In this document: piece after piece, positions 9,589 through 17,785 of the stretch
How the letters are laid out: each line of letters starts with the position of its first letter
How positions within the stretch are numbered: position 1 is the first letter of the stretch
Source of the DNA: Pseudolabrys sp035718275
GTDB lineage: Bacteria > Pseudomonadota > Alphaproteobacteria > Rhizobiales > Xanthobacteraceae
Direction of reading: 5' to 3'
Length of the DNA stretch: 64,000 bases
NCBI GenBank assembly: GCA_035718275.1
Contig: DASTHI010000007.1
Location: 90,303-154,302, forward strand
Notes under the pieces: generated by a model
Told to the model about the DNA's origin: nothing
What the model saw: only the letters and a program-made list of their open reading frames with translations
Database searches by the model: none
Program-made: the position numbers and the translations under genes

Positions 9589-10010
9589 CGTCTTACTTCG
9601 TGGTCCCAGCCCCGGTTCAGCGTTGCCGGGTAGCCAGCCGGCGCCTCTTATCCTGCCCGCCGGTCTGTGCGGGCCTCGATGTGGTTGAATGGTATGGCCG
9701 AATCGCGGCGCGAGCGGGGACGATCCGGTCGTATACTTAAATGTTCTCCAAGTGTTGCATACCAGACACAGCCGGGAAGCCAGTGCTCGGTATCAGCCCG
9801 TTGCCCCGCGAAGGCAATCCCTTGATCAAGATTTGGTTTCTGACCCCAGGGTCACACCCCTCCTGCGGTCCAGGCTTCACGCGATTGTCCACAGGGTCGT
9901 GTTGACCATTGCGGGGTCGGGCTTGCGTCTGGGGTGGCGGTGGCAGCCGCGATGGCCATGAGGCGTCGGTCCCACGCTTAGTGCCGCACCCATGTTACAG
10001 ATGTGCCACG
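9589..10010. other. Intergenic region between ilvD and the glycosylase gene
   Basis: The divergent gap of about 420 bp holds no convincing gene. It contains a perfect 6-bp inverted repeat, TGACCC-CA-GGGTCA, at 9841-9854, which looks like a possible operator. The rest shows no tRNA-like or terminator-like fold that I can recognise. An open frame at 9689-9961 has no family likeness. Confidence 0.4.
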
Positions 10011-10577
10011 ATGCCCCCCCGCCTTCGCCGCAGCTTTTTCAGCCGCTCGGTCCATGACGTTGCTCCCGAACTTATCGGGGCCAGCCTGTTCATCGATGGG
10101 GTTGGAGGCGTCATTGTCGAGGTGGAGGCGTATCACCACACCGACCCGGCCGCGCATTCCTATGTCGGCCGCACTGAGCGTAACGCCGTGATGTTCGGTC
10201 CGCCCGGCTACGGCTATGTCTACCGCTCCTATGGTATTCACTGGTGCCTCAATTTCGTATGCGAGGAGGAAGGCAGCGCCAGCGCCACCCTGATCCGCGC
10301 GATCGAGCCCAGCCGGGGCATTCAGACCATGCGGCGCCGACGCGGGCGTTACGATATGCGCGAGCTGTGTTCGGGCCCAGGCAAGCTGTGCGAGGCACTC
10401 GGCGTCACGCGTAGGTACAACGGGCTGCCGCTCGACCGCGCCCCTTTCGAGCTGCGCGCACGCAGCGAAACGCCACAGATTGCGGTCGGGGTGCGGATCG
10501 GCATCACGAAGGCCGCCGAAAAGCCTTGGCGCTATGGTCTGATGGATTCACCGTTCCTGAGCAAGCCCTTCCGGTAG
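10011..10577 (+). CDS. DNA-3-methyladenine glycosylase (AAG/MPG family)
   Basis: Base-excision-repair enzyme that removes alkylated purines; it belongs to the eukaryotic-type AAG/MPG fold found in many bacteria. The protein has 188 residues from the ATG at 10011. It shows IGASLFIDGVGG, the catalytic IVEVEAYHHTDPAAHSY segment (the Glu that activates water), RNAVMFGPPGYGYVYRSYGIHWCLN, and the GPGKLCEALGV block. An earlier in-frame start at 9909 would add 34 residues unlike the family. The length is slightly short but complete. It stands alone. Confidence 0.9.
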   Translation: MPPRLRRSFFSRSVHDVAPELIGASLFIDGVGGVIVEVEAYHHTDPAAHSYVGRTERNAVMFGPPGYGYVYRSYGIHWCLNFVCEEEGSASATLIRAIEPSRGIQTMRRRRGRYDMRELCSGPGKLCEALGVTRRYNGLPLDRAPFELRARSETPQIAVGVRIGITKAAEKPWRYGLMDSPFLSKPFR

Positions 10578-10702
10578 ACATTGTTTGCCTGCGCCTGTCG
10601 CCGCGCGTCTACGACGAAGCAACACCGTCGCTCTTTCGCGCGCAAGAGGGTAGTCAACGGGAAGAGCAGAAATGACCGTCGAAGAAGGCGCTCTATGAAG
10701 AT

Positions 10703-11419
10703 TCAAAACCGGAACTGAGCATCGAAGCCGAACTCGCGCTTGGCCTTCTCGCTGGAAATTGCGCCGTCATCCTCTGCGACGTTGTAAATCCCGCGCGCTC
10801 CGTTGCTCACCGCCAGCAATGCCGCTTGAGCCGCCGCGTCGACGTGCAACGCGGGCTTGGCGCGCTTCTCATCTGGGAACCATGTACCGGGGCCGTAGAG
10901 AAAACCGTATCGCAGGACTATTCCCTCAGGCATTTCAAGGGCAGCCTGCTCGAGCGCGATCACTCCATCGACCGTGCGCTTGCGCGCACCGGTTGCCGCC
11001 ACGTCGAGCGGATCGCTCTCAACCCATTCCCGTTCGCCGGGCGCATAGATAAAGGCGATGCTCTGCGCGATCAGCCGCCGCACGCCCGCGGCTTTCGCCG
11101 CATCGACCAGATTGCGCGTGCCCTCGACGCGTAACCGCGCATTGCGATCGAGACCCTCCTCATAGCGGGGCGTTCCGGGCGCAAAGGGTAGGTCCGTAAG
11201 CTGATGTATGACGACGTCGGGTGCAGCCTCCTTCACGGCGCGCGCGAGCGCGTCGCGATCGAATACGTCGACAATGACGGGATCGGCTCCGATCGCGACG
11301 ATCTGCTTCGTCTTTTCCGAAGAGCGAGTCGTGCCGGAAACGTGATGACCCGATCTGCTCAGCAGTGGCACGAGTCTGCGTCCGATCACCCCGGCCGCAC
11401 CTGCCAGAAAGATTCTCAT
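10703..11419 (-). CDS. NAD-dependent epimerase/dehydratase (extended SDR)
   Basis: Rossmann-fold oxidoreductase or epimerase of unknown substrate. The 238-residue protein opens with the nucleotide-binding motif GAAGVIGRRL (residues 7-16) and continues with DVVIHQLTDL, the segment VRRLIAQSIAFIYAP, and VLRYGFLYGPGTW. The usual YxxxK catalytic pair is not obvious; the segment after SIAFIYAPGE lacks a clear YxxxK. At 238 residues it is shorter than typical members of 280-320. It is the last gene of a row valS - decarboxylase-like - SDR with short gaps (26 and 39 bp), so co-transcription is likely. Confidence 0.75.
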   Translation of the reverse strand: MRIFLAGAAGVIGRRLVPLLSRSGHHVSGTTRSSEKTKQIVAIGADPVIVDVFDRDALARAVKEAAPDVVIHQLTDLPFAPGTPRYEEGLDRNARLRVEGTRNLVDAAKAAGVRRLIAQSIAFIYAPGEREWVESDPLDVAATGARKRTVDGVIALEQAALEMPEGIVLRYGFLYGPGTWFPDEKRAKPALHVDAAAQAALLAVSNGARGIYNVAEDDGAISSEKAKREFGFDAQFRF

Positions 11420-11458
11420 GGATGCTCCTTTTGTCTTGGCGCTCCCGGAGACCGGACG

Positions 11459-12436
11459 TCAATCCAGTTCGAGCGGAAACATTTCTTCGGGTGTAATGAT
11501 GCGCGGCGCAAGTCCCTGCTCATGAACAAACCGCGAAATGGCTTCCCAGGTGGGCCGATTTGGCTCAACGCCGTATGCCCAGTAATCCCGGCCAAACAAC
11601 CGCTGTGCCTCCTCAACGTGATCGATAAGGAAGGGCAATGCAACGCGCAGCGCGTCGGTGTCGTAGAGGTCATCGATAGCCATGCGCTTCGCCTCGCAGA
11701 AGGCGCGGTAGATGCTCCTGGCCACCCAGGGATGCTCGCGCTCGACGTCGGCACGCAGCACGACGACATGCATGATCGGAAGAATTCCCGTGCGGCGATA
11801 ATAATCGATTTCGGTATCCCTGAAATTCGGAAACAGGCGGGCGATCGGCGCAACAGGGTCGAGGAAAAGCCTGGGAATATAGAGCGAGAAGATTGCATCG
11901 AGCTCGCCCGCGGCGATCATCTTTTCCAGCGTCTGCCCTTCCTTGAGGAGGGTAAGCGTGACCGTCTCCGGAAGATCAAGGCGGATAAGCGGCGGTTCGA
12001 CATAGCTGTCGAGACCGCCCATGAACCAATGCAAATCGGCTGTCTTGATACCGTAGTCATGTTGCAGGAAGCCTCGTATGAAACATAAGCCCGTCGAGCT
12101 CCACTGCGTCACGCCGACGCGCTTCCCGCGCAGATCCTTCGCCGTGCGGATGCCAGCGTCGGTGCGCGTATAGATGCATGAATGGCGAAAAATCTTCGAC
12201 AACGCGACCGGCAACGCAACGAATGGACAGTTTCCGCGCGCCCTAAGCGTCGTATAGGAAGCAAGCGAAAGCTCGGAAATATGGAACGCCTGCTCGTCGA
12301 GCATGCGCCGGAATGCTTGCCGTGGTCGCAGCACATGAATGTCGAGGTCTATGCCGTCAGGCTTCACCCGGCCGTCGATCAAAGGACGCGTGCGGTCGTA
12401 GTCCCAGCAGGCAAGCGTGAGCCTGAGATCTGCCAT
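11459..12436 (-). CDS. 4,5-dihydroxyphthalate decarboxylase-like / periplasmic-binding-fold protein
   Basis: A 325-residue protein of the type-2 periplasmic-binding fold without a signal peptide, starting MADLRLTLACWDYDRTRPL. That start and the segments ISELSLASY, FRHSCIYTRTDAGI, DLRGKRVGVTQWSSTGLCFIRG and ISRFVHEQGLAPR resemble the family annotated as 4,5-dihydroxyphthalate decarboxylase (Pht5) and related ABC substrate-binding proteins. The absence of an export signal favours a cytoplasmic enzyme. No phthalate pathway gene is near, so the substrate is open. It lies 26 bp after valS and 39 bp before the SDR gene. Confidence 0.7.
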   Translation of the reverse strand: MADLRLTLACWDYDRTRPLIDGRVKPDGIDLDIHVLRPRQAFRRMLDEQAFHISELSLASYTTLRARGNCPFVALPVALSKIFRHSCIYTRTDAGIRTAKDLRGKRVGVTQWSSTGLCFIRGFLQHDYGIKTADLHWFMGGLDSYVEPPLIRLDLPETVTLTLLKEGQTLEKMIAAGELDAIFSLYIPRLFLDPVAPIARLFPNFRDTEIDYYRRTGILPIMHVVVLRADVEREHPWVARSIYRAFCEAKRMAIDDLYDTDALRVALPFLIDHVEEAQRLFGRDYWAYGVEPNRPTWEAISRFVHEQGLAPRIITPEEMFPLELD

Positions 12437-12462
12437 TCAATCCCCCCGCGGATGAGCCAGGC

Positions 12463-15330
12463 TCAGCTTACATCCTGGAGCCGCTCGAGCGCTTCGGCAA
12501 TCTTCGCCTTACGGCCGACCGCCTCCTCCCGCTTTTCCTTTTCTTCTTCGACGACCTCTTCCGGTGCCCGGGCGACGAAGTTTGCGTTGCCGAGTTTGGC
12601 GTCAACCCGCGCAATATCGGCATCCGCTTTCTGCATTTCTTTCGCAAGCCGTGCGCGCTCGGCGGCGAGATCGATCACGCCCTTGAGCGGCAGCGCCGCC
12701 AGCTCGCCGCGCACCACAAGCTGCACTGAGCCTCGCGGTGCCAGAGCCGCGAAAGAAATATCGGAGAGACGTGCAAGCCGCTTGATGAATTCGGCCCAGC
12801 GGCCTGCCCGCGTTCGCGTTCCTGGGGATACGCCCGCCAGCACCAGCGGGATCGCAGCGGTGATGTTCATCTCGGCACGGACGGAGCGAATGGCGGTGAC
12901 GAGGTCGACCACCCAGCCGATTTCGGCTTCCGCCTCCTCGTCCGCGAGGCCTTCCAAATGCGGCCATTCGGTCAGCGCCAGCAATCCCCTGCCAGTCATT
13001 TGGGGGCCCGGCGCAGGCCGCGACCCGGCATCCGTAGCCTCTTGATCACCGGGAGTATGGCGCGTTGCGCCGTCCGGAATGAGAGGAGACGAGGTCACCG
13101 CCCACAATTCCTCGGTAATGAAAGGCATGAACGGATGCAGCAGCTTGAGAATTTCGTCGCGTGCCCAGGCAACCATCGCCTGCGTTTCCGCCTTGGCTGC
13201 CGCGTCGGGACCCGACAGCACGGGCTTGGCAAGCTCCAGATACCAATCGCAATAGATGTTCCAGACAAAACGGTAGACAGCCCCCGCGGCGTCATTGAAG
13301 CGGTACGCTTCGATCGCCTGCGTCACCTCGGCCGCGGCCATGGCGGTCTCATGCCCGATCCACCGGTTAAGTGTCTCCTTCGCCGATTTCGGATCGAAAT
13401 TCGCGACGCTGGCGCACCCATTCATTTCGGCGAAGCGGGCGGCATTCCACAACTTGGTCGCGAAGTTGCGGTAGCCCTCCACGCGCTGAGTTGACAGCTT
13501 GATGTCGCGGCCCTGCGCCGCCATTGCGGCAAGCGTGAAGCGCAGCGCGTCGGCGCCATATTCGTCGACGATTGCGAGCGGATCGATGACGTTGCCTTTG
13601 GACTTCGACATCTTGGCGCCAGACGCGTCACGCACCAGCGCATGGATGTATACGTCGTGAAACGGGACCTCTTTCATGAAGTGGAGTCCCATCATCATCA
13701 TCCGGGCAACCCAGAAGAAGATGATGTCGAAGCCGGTTACTAGCGTCGACGTCGGGTAGTAGCGATCGAGCTCTTTCGTCTTGTCCGGCCAGCCCAGCGT
13801 CGAGAATGGCCACAGCGCGGAAGAGAACCAGGTGTCCAGCACGTCCTCGTCGCGCGTGAGGATCGGCGCGCGTTTTTCAGGATGTCGCGCCATTTCCTGC
13901 GTCTGATGGTGACGCAGGACGCCCGTTTCCTCGTAGTAGGCAAGCGCGCGGGCAATCGCCTCATCTTCAGTCTCGGCGACGAACACCTTGCCGTCGGGCC
14001 CGTACCACGCCGGAATCTGGTGGCCCCACCAGAGCTGGCGCGAGATGCACCAGGGCTGGATGTTCTCCATCCAATCGAAATAGGTTTTTTCCCAGTTCTT
14101 CGGGACGAACCTGGTCCTCCCGTCGCGGACCGCATCGATCGCCCGCACCGCCAGCGCTTTCGCGTTGACGTACCATTGGTCCGTCAGAAACGGTTCGATC
14201 ACGACATTGGAGCGGTCACCGTGCGGAACCACATGTGTGTTGGGCTCGATCTTCTCGACTAGGTTTTTCTCTTCCAGTCGCGCCACGATCGCCTTACGGG
14301 CGACGAAACGATCCTGCCCGTGTAACTGCATTGTCTGATCGAGCTCGTCGGAGCTGGGCACGCCACGCAAAAAATCGGCGTTATTCTTAAGGTCGAGCTT
14401 GGCTTCGATGCTGAAGATGTTGACCTGGGGCAGATCGTGCCGCTTGCCCACGTCGAAATCACCGAAGTCGTGCGCCGGCGTGATCTTCACGGCGCCCGAC
14501 CCCTTCTCCGGGTCGGAAATCGCGTCGCCAACGATCGGGATCCTGCGACCGACTAGCGGCAAGATCACCTGCTTGCCGATCAAATGCTTGTAGCGTTCAT
14601 CATCCGGGTTCACCGCTACTGCGGTGTCGCCGAGCATCGTCTCGGGCCGGGTCGTAGCAACCACGATGTATGTCGAGCGATCTTCCGGATCGAAGGTCTT
14701 GCCCTCGAGCGGATAGCGCAGATACCAAAGATGGCCCCTGGTCTCGACCTGGATCACTTCGAGATCGGAGATCGCGGTGAGCAGCTTCGGGTCCCAGTTG
14801 ACCAGCCGCTTGTCCTTGTAGATGAGTTTCTCGTTGTAGAGCTGCACGAAGACCTTGATGACAGCCTTCGACAGTCCCTCGTCCATCGTGAACCGCTCGC
14901 GCGACCAGTCGCACGATGCGCCGAGGCGTTTCAATTGATTGACAATGGTGCCGCCGCTCTCGGCTTTCCATTCCCACACCCGCCGGAGGAACGCCTCGCG
15001 GCCCATCTCGCGCCGGCCCGGCTGCTGCCGCTCCATCAACTGACGCTCGACCACCATCTGCGTCGCAATGCCGGCGTGGTCGGTGCCCGGCTGCCAGAGC
15101 ACATCCCTGCCGCGCATGCGCTCGAACCGGCACAGGATGTCCTGCAGTGTATTGTTCAACGCATGGCCCATATGCAGCGAGCCGGTGACGTTGGGCGGCG
15201 GAATGACGATAGAGTATGGCTTAGCGGCCGCGCGTTCGGGGCGACCGGCGCGGAAGGCACCTGCCTCTTCCCACACCCGGTAGATGCGATTCTCGACCTC
15301 GGAAGGCTGATAGGTCTTGTCGATCGGCAT
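12463..15330 (-). CDS. valS: Valyl-tRNA synthetase
   Basis: Class I aminoacyl-tRNA synthetase that charges tRNA-Val, with CP1 editing of threonine. The protein has 955 residues. The HIGH motif is seen as PPPNVTGSLHMGHA, the KMSKS loop as GAKMSKSKGNVIDP, and the editing domain between them; the C-terminus is the usual coiled coil (IDLAAERARLAKEMQKADADI). Odd feature: between LWAVT and LLALTEWPHL there is an extra Pro/Gly/Ala-rich stretch at about residues 747-779 that I do not expect in family members; see the repeat entry at 12991-13092. It is first in a probable operon with the decarboxylase-like and SDR genes. Confidence 0.96.
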   Translation of the reverse strand: MPIDKTYQPSEVENRIYRVWEEAGAFRAGRPERAAAKPYSIVIPPPNVTGSLHMGHALNNTLQDILCRFERMRGRDVLWQPGTDHAGIATQMVVERQLMERQQPGRREMGREAFLRRVWEWKAESGGTIVNQLKRLGASCDWSRERFTMDEGLSKAVIKVFVQLYNEKLIYKDKRLVNWDPKLLTAISDLEVIQVETRGHLWYLRYPLEGKTFDPEDRSTYIVVATTRPETMLGDTAVAVNPDDERYKHLIGKQVILPLVGRRIPIVGDAISDPEKGSGAVKITPAHDFGDFDVGKRHDLPQVNIFSIEAKLDLKNNADFLRGVPSSDELDQTMQLHGQDRFVARKAIVARLEEKNLVEKIEPNTHVVPHGDRSNVVIEPFLTDQWYVNAKALAVRAIDAVRDGRTRFVPKNWEKTYFDWMENIQPWCISRQLWWGHQIPAWYGPDGKVFVAETEDEAIARALAYYEETGVLRHHQTQEMARHPEKRAPILTRDEDVLDTWFSSALWPFSTLGWPDKTKELDRYYPTSTLVTGFDIIFFWVARMMMMGLHFMKEVPFHDVYIHALVRDASGAKMSKSKGNVIDPLAIVDEYGADALRFTLAAMAAQGRDIKLSTQRVEGYRNFATKLWNAARFAEMNGCASVANFDPKSAKETLNRWIGHETAMAAAEVTQAIEAYRFNDAAGAVYRFVWNIYCDWYLELAKPVLSGPDAAAKAETQAMVAWARDEILKLLHPFMPFITEELWAVTSSPLIPDGATRHTPGDQEATDAGSRPAPGPQMTGRGLLALTEWPHLEGLADEEAEAEIGWVVDLVTAIRSVRAEMNITAAIPLVLAGVSPGTRTRAGRWAEFIKRLARLSDISFAALAPRGSVQLVVRGELAALPLKGVIDLAAERARLAKEMQKADADIARVDAKLGNANFVARAPEEVVEEEKEKREEAVGRKAKIAEALERLQDVS
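12991..13092 (-). repeat. Probable in-frame palindromic-element insertion inside valS
   Basis: About 102 bp (34 codons) in the anticodon-binding region of valS encode a low-complexity stretch (SSPLIPDGATRH, then TDAGSRPAPGPQMTG) where the family normally has a short loop. On the minus strand the DNA includes GGATGCCGGGTCGCGG and CCCAAATGAC, which recall the ATGCCCGG...CATGAC dispersed repeats common in this group; a related element lies at 30782-30810. The reading frame is kept. The insertion is inferred from memory of the family, not from an alignment. Confidence 0.45.
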
Positions 15331-15376
15331 GCCGCCTCGGAGGACTCAAAGTGAAGTTGAAATCGCGCAGCAAGTT

Positions 15377-15488
15377 CCACCTCTCCCATGCGGAGAGGCC
15401 GGATTACGAGGAAATCCAGATGAGGGGCTACAGACCCGCGAGTCTTCGAACCCCTCACCCCAACCCTCTCCCGACGGGGGAGAGGGAG
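15377..15488. repeat. Compound REP-type palindromic element
   Basis: Between valS and the MFS gene. The right half has a perfect 9-bp stem, CCCTCTCCC (15464-15472) with GGGAGAGGG (15478-15486), preceded by CCCCTCACCCCAA, a dispersed intergenic repeat well known in proteobacteria. GAGGGG (15422-15427) pairs with CCCCTC (15451-15456), and CCTCTCCCATGCGGAGAGG at about 15379-15397 forms a smaller hairpin. It may also act as a transcription end for either neighbour. Confidence 0.65.
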
Positions 15489-15562
15489 CCTGCTGTCCTT
15501 GTGGCTTCTGCCTCATTTGACTAACAGCGCGGTAGAAACCCCGCCGGACCGCCGGAGTCAAC

Positions 15563-16771
15563 TTGGCCACTTCATCCACTGTTTCGCGCGGCAGTGCCAC
15601 GTCCGCCATCACTCTCCTGGCGATCGCCTCATTCGCCAGCCAGTCCATGGTGCGCGTATCGGATTCGCTGTTGCCGCAGATTGCGGCGGATATGGCCGTA
15701 AGCGTGGGCGCGGCCTCGATCGTCGTGACCGCCTATGCGCTCGCCCACGGCTCGGTGCAGCTCATCATCGGCCCGGTAGGCGACCGGTTCGGAAAATATG
15801 CTTGCATCATCGCCGCCTGCGCGGCCGCCTCCGTTCTGGTGCTGCTCTGCGGCCTGGCCAACTCACTGGCAATGCTCGTGGTGGCACGGCTCGCCTGCGG
15901 GCTCGCGGCCGGCTGGATCATCCCGCTCGCCTTCGCCTTCCTCGGCGATGTCATTCCTTACGAGCGGCGGCAACAGGTCCTTGGTACCTTCCTGTCGGGA
16001 CAGATTCTGGGACAGCTCTTCGGGCAGGCTGCCGGCGGCGTGCTCGGTGATTTCTTTGGCTGGCGGCGGGTATTCTTTTTCCTCGCCGCACTTTTTGCGC
16101 TTGCGACCGTGGCGCTTCTGGTCGAATTCCTGCGCAATCCGATCACGCGTGCAAGTCACGCGACCGCCACACGCTCGCGCGGTTTCATCATCGACAATCT
16201 TGCGGTTCTGCGCGGGCCATGGGCGCGTGCCGTGATTGCCATGGGATTCATCGAGAGCGTCTTCATGTTCGGTGCCTTCGCCTATGTCGGCGCAGATCTG
16301 CACCTGCGTTTCGGCGTCAACTTTGCAGTCGTGGGCTTATTCGTTGGCGCATTCGCGATCGGCGGTCTGATCTACAGCCTGTCGGTGAGGCAGCTGGTAG
16401 GCCTACTTGGGCAGACAGGTCTTGCGAGCGCGGGCGGCGCCCTGCTCGCATTTGCCTATTTGACGATCGCTTTTGCCCAGCATGCCTATGTCGCTCCGTT
16501 CGCGATCACCGGGATTGGGCTTGGCTATTACATGCTGCACAACACGCTGCAGACGAACGCGACGCAGATGACTCCGGAAGCGCGCGGAACGGCCGTCGCA
16601 ATATTCTCGGCAGCACTTTATCTGGGGCAGACGCTGGGCGTGGCGGTGAATGGACCGATGTTCGACAGGTTCAGCGCGGTGCCGGTGTTCGTTGTCTCGG
16701 GCGCAGGCCTGCTCGCACTCGGGCTTTGGTTTGGGCATTTATTGAGGCGCAGACAGGCGGCAGGGGAATGA
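15563..16771 (+). CDS. MFS transporter (drug-exporter type)
   Basis: Twelve-segment major facilitator of about 402 residues. It has the loop 2-3 motif GPVGDRFGKY, the motif RLACGLAAGWIIPLAFAFLGDVIPYERR (TM4 to loop) and a TM5 motif GQILGQLFGQAAGG. Export of a small hydrophobic compound is inferred from the subfamily; the substrate is unknown. There is no in-frame ATG before TM1, so the start is probably the TTG at 15563, which follows GGAG by a few bases. The next ATG, at residue 29, would cut into TM1. It sits inside the otherwise conserved popZ-valS neighbourhood on the opposite strand, so it may be a later insertion there. Confidence 0.85.
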   Translation: MATSSTVSRGSATSAITLLAIASFASQSMVRVSDSLLPQIAADMAVSVGAASIVVTAYALAHGSVQLIIGPVGDRFGKYACIIAACAAASVLVLLCGLANSLAMLVVARLACGLAAGWIIPLAFAFLGDVIPYERRQQVLGTFLSGQILGQLFGQAAGGVLGDFFGWRRVFFFLAALFALATVALLVEFLRNPITRASHATATRSRGFIIDNLAVLRGPWARAVIAMGFIESVFMFGAFAYVGADLHLRFGVNFAVVGLFVGAFAIGGLIYSLSVRQLVGLLGQTGLASAGGALLAFAYLTIAFAQHAYVAPFAITGIGLGYYMLHNTLQTNATQMTPEARGTAVAIFSAALYLGQTLGVAVNGPMFDRFSAVPVFVVSGAGLLALGLWFGHLLRRRQAAGE

Positions 16772-16863
16772 CTATGCACGCCGAGCGCAAGCGACAACGA
16801 GGACCATGGATAAAAATGCAGGCCAGCCGCTCCCGCGGAGATAAGCGGAATCCGTGATCGGCG

Positions 16864-17604
16864 TTACGGCCGCCCGCGCGAGACGCGCTCGATTTCGGCG
16901 CGAACGATGCGTTCGACCATCCCCGGCAGATTGTCGTCTAGCCACGACTTGAGCATAGGGCGAAGCATCTCGCGCACAAGGTCTTCGAGCGTGCGTGCAT
17001 TCTGCCCGATGATCGTGTGGGCGAGCGTGTTGAAGGCGCTGTCCACGGCCCGGATCGTCTGGTTCGAGATCAACCCATGTTCGGCAGCCGGTGCTTCCGG
17101 ACGGTTGGCGAACACCACATCAGGACTGCCGTCGATGGTGCGGAATGCAGCGGGTTGCGCAGCTGGCGGCGGCGGCGGAGCCGCCATGGCCTCGGTAAGG
17201 TCCAGAACGTCGGCAGCCGGCGGTGTCGCCTGAGCCGGTGCAGACTGAGGTGCTGGCGCAACCTGCGGACTCGGCGAGGAAGCTTTCGGCGTCGCCTTGG
17301 GTGGGCTGTCGAGCTCAGCGAGCATTGCGTCGATCTCGTCCTGGCTGTTTGCTGTCGATGCCCCGTGCGGAGCAGCGGATTTTGCGGCTGAAGCTGGCGC
17401 CTGAGCAGCCTTGGGCGGAGGATTTGCCGAAGCGATCGTCGAACGCCCCGATGCCGCAGCAGTGGTTGCAGGCGCCGCCTTTGCAGCCGCGGCGGGTTCA
17501 GGCGCTTTGCCGGGCTTGCCCGCGTCGTCATCGGCAATGATGCGCCGGATGGAGGCGAGGATTTCCTCCATCGAGGGCTCTTGCGCCTTCGCCGTCTGCG
17601 TCAT
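16864..17604 (-). CDS. popZ: Polar organising protein PopZ (DUF2497)
   Basis: Self-assembling scaffold that forms a polar matrix and tethers the ParB-parS centromere in alphaproteobacteria. The 246-residue protein has the conserved N-terminal helix (EPSMEEILASIRRIIADDD), a long Pro/Ala-rich acidic linker (about residues 30-165), and the C-terminal oligomerisation region (LEDLVREMLRPMLKSWLDDNLP, ending VERIVRAEIERVSRGRP). I take the ATG at 17604, since the upstream extension (14 codons) is not family-like. The linker is long and proline-rich, as in Rhizobiales. It lies between tolC and valS on the same strand. Confidence 0.92.
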   Translation of the reverse strand: MTQTAKAQEPSMEEILASIRRIIADDDAGKPGKAPEPAAAAKAAPATTAAASGRSTIASANPPPKAAQAPASAAKSAAPHGASTANSQDEIDAMLAELDSPPKATPKASSPSPQVAPAPQSAPAQATPPAADVLDLTEAMAAPPPPPAAQPAAFRTIDGSPDVVFANRPEAPAAEHGLISNQTIRAVDSAFNTLAHTIIGQNARTLEDLVREMLRPMLKSWLDDNLPGMVERIVRAEIERVSRGRP

Positions 17605-17785
17605 TCGCTGCGAATCCCAACACGCTCCCGACGCTCGCGATGCCATGGGCCGAGCATGGCTCCACGCGAATCATTGCCGCATACCGTTTATACGCCAGAG
17701 CGGTATCGATGTGGGATACGGAAAAACGTGACGGCGCAATGAGCTGTGGACATGAAATGCACGCGCCAGTCAGATTGCTGATGCT

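Noticed and set aside
9689..9961. 90-residue plus-strand frame upstream of the glycosylase
   Set aside because: No family likeness or ribosome binding site; it overlaps another weak frame.
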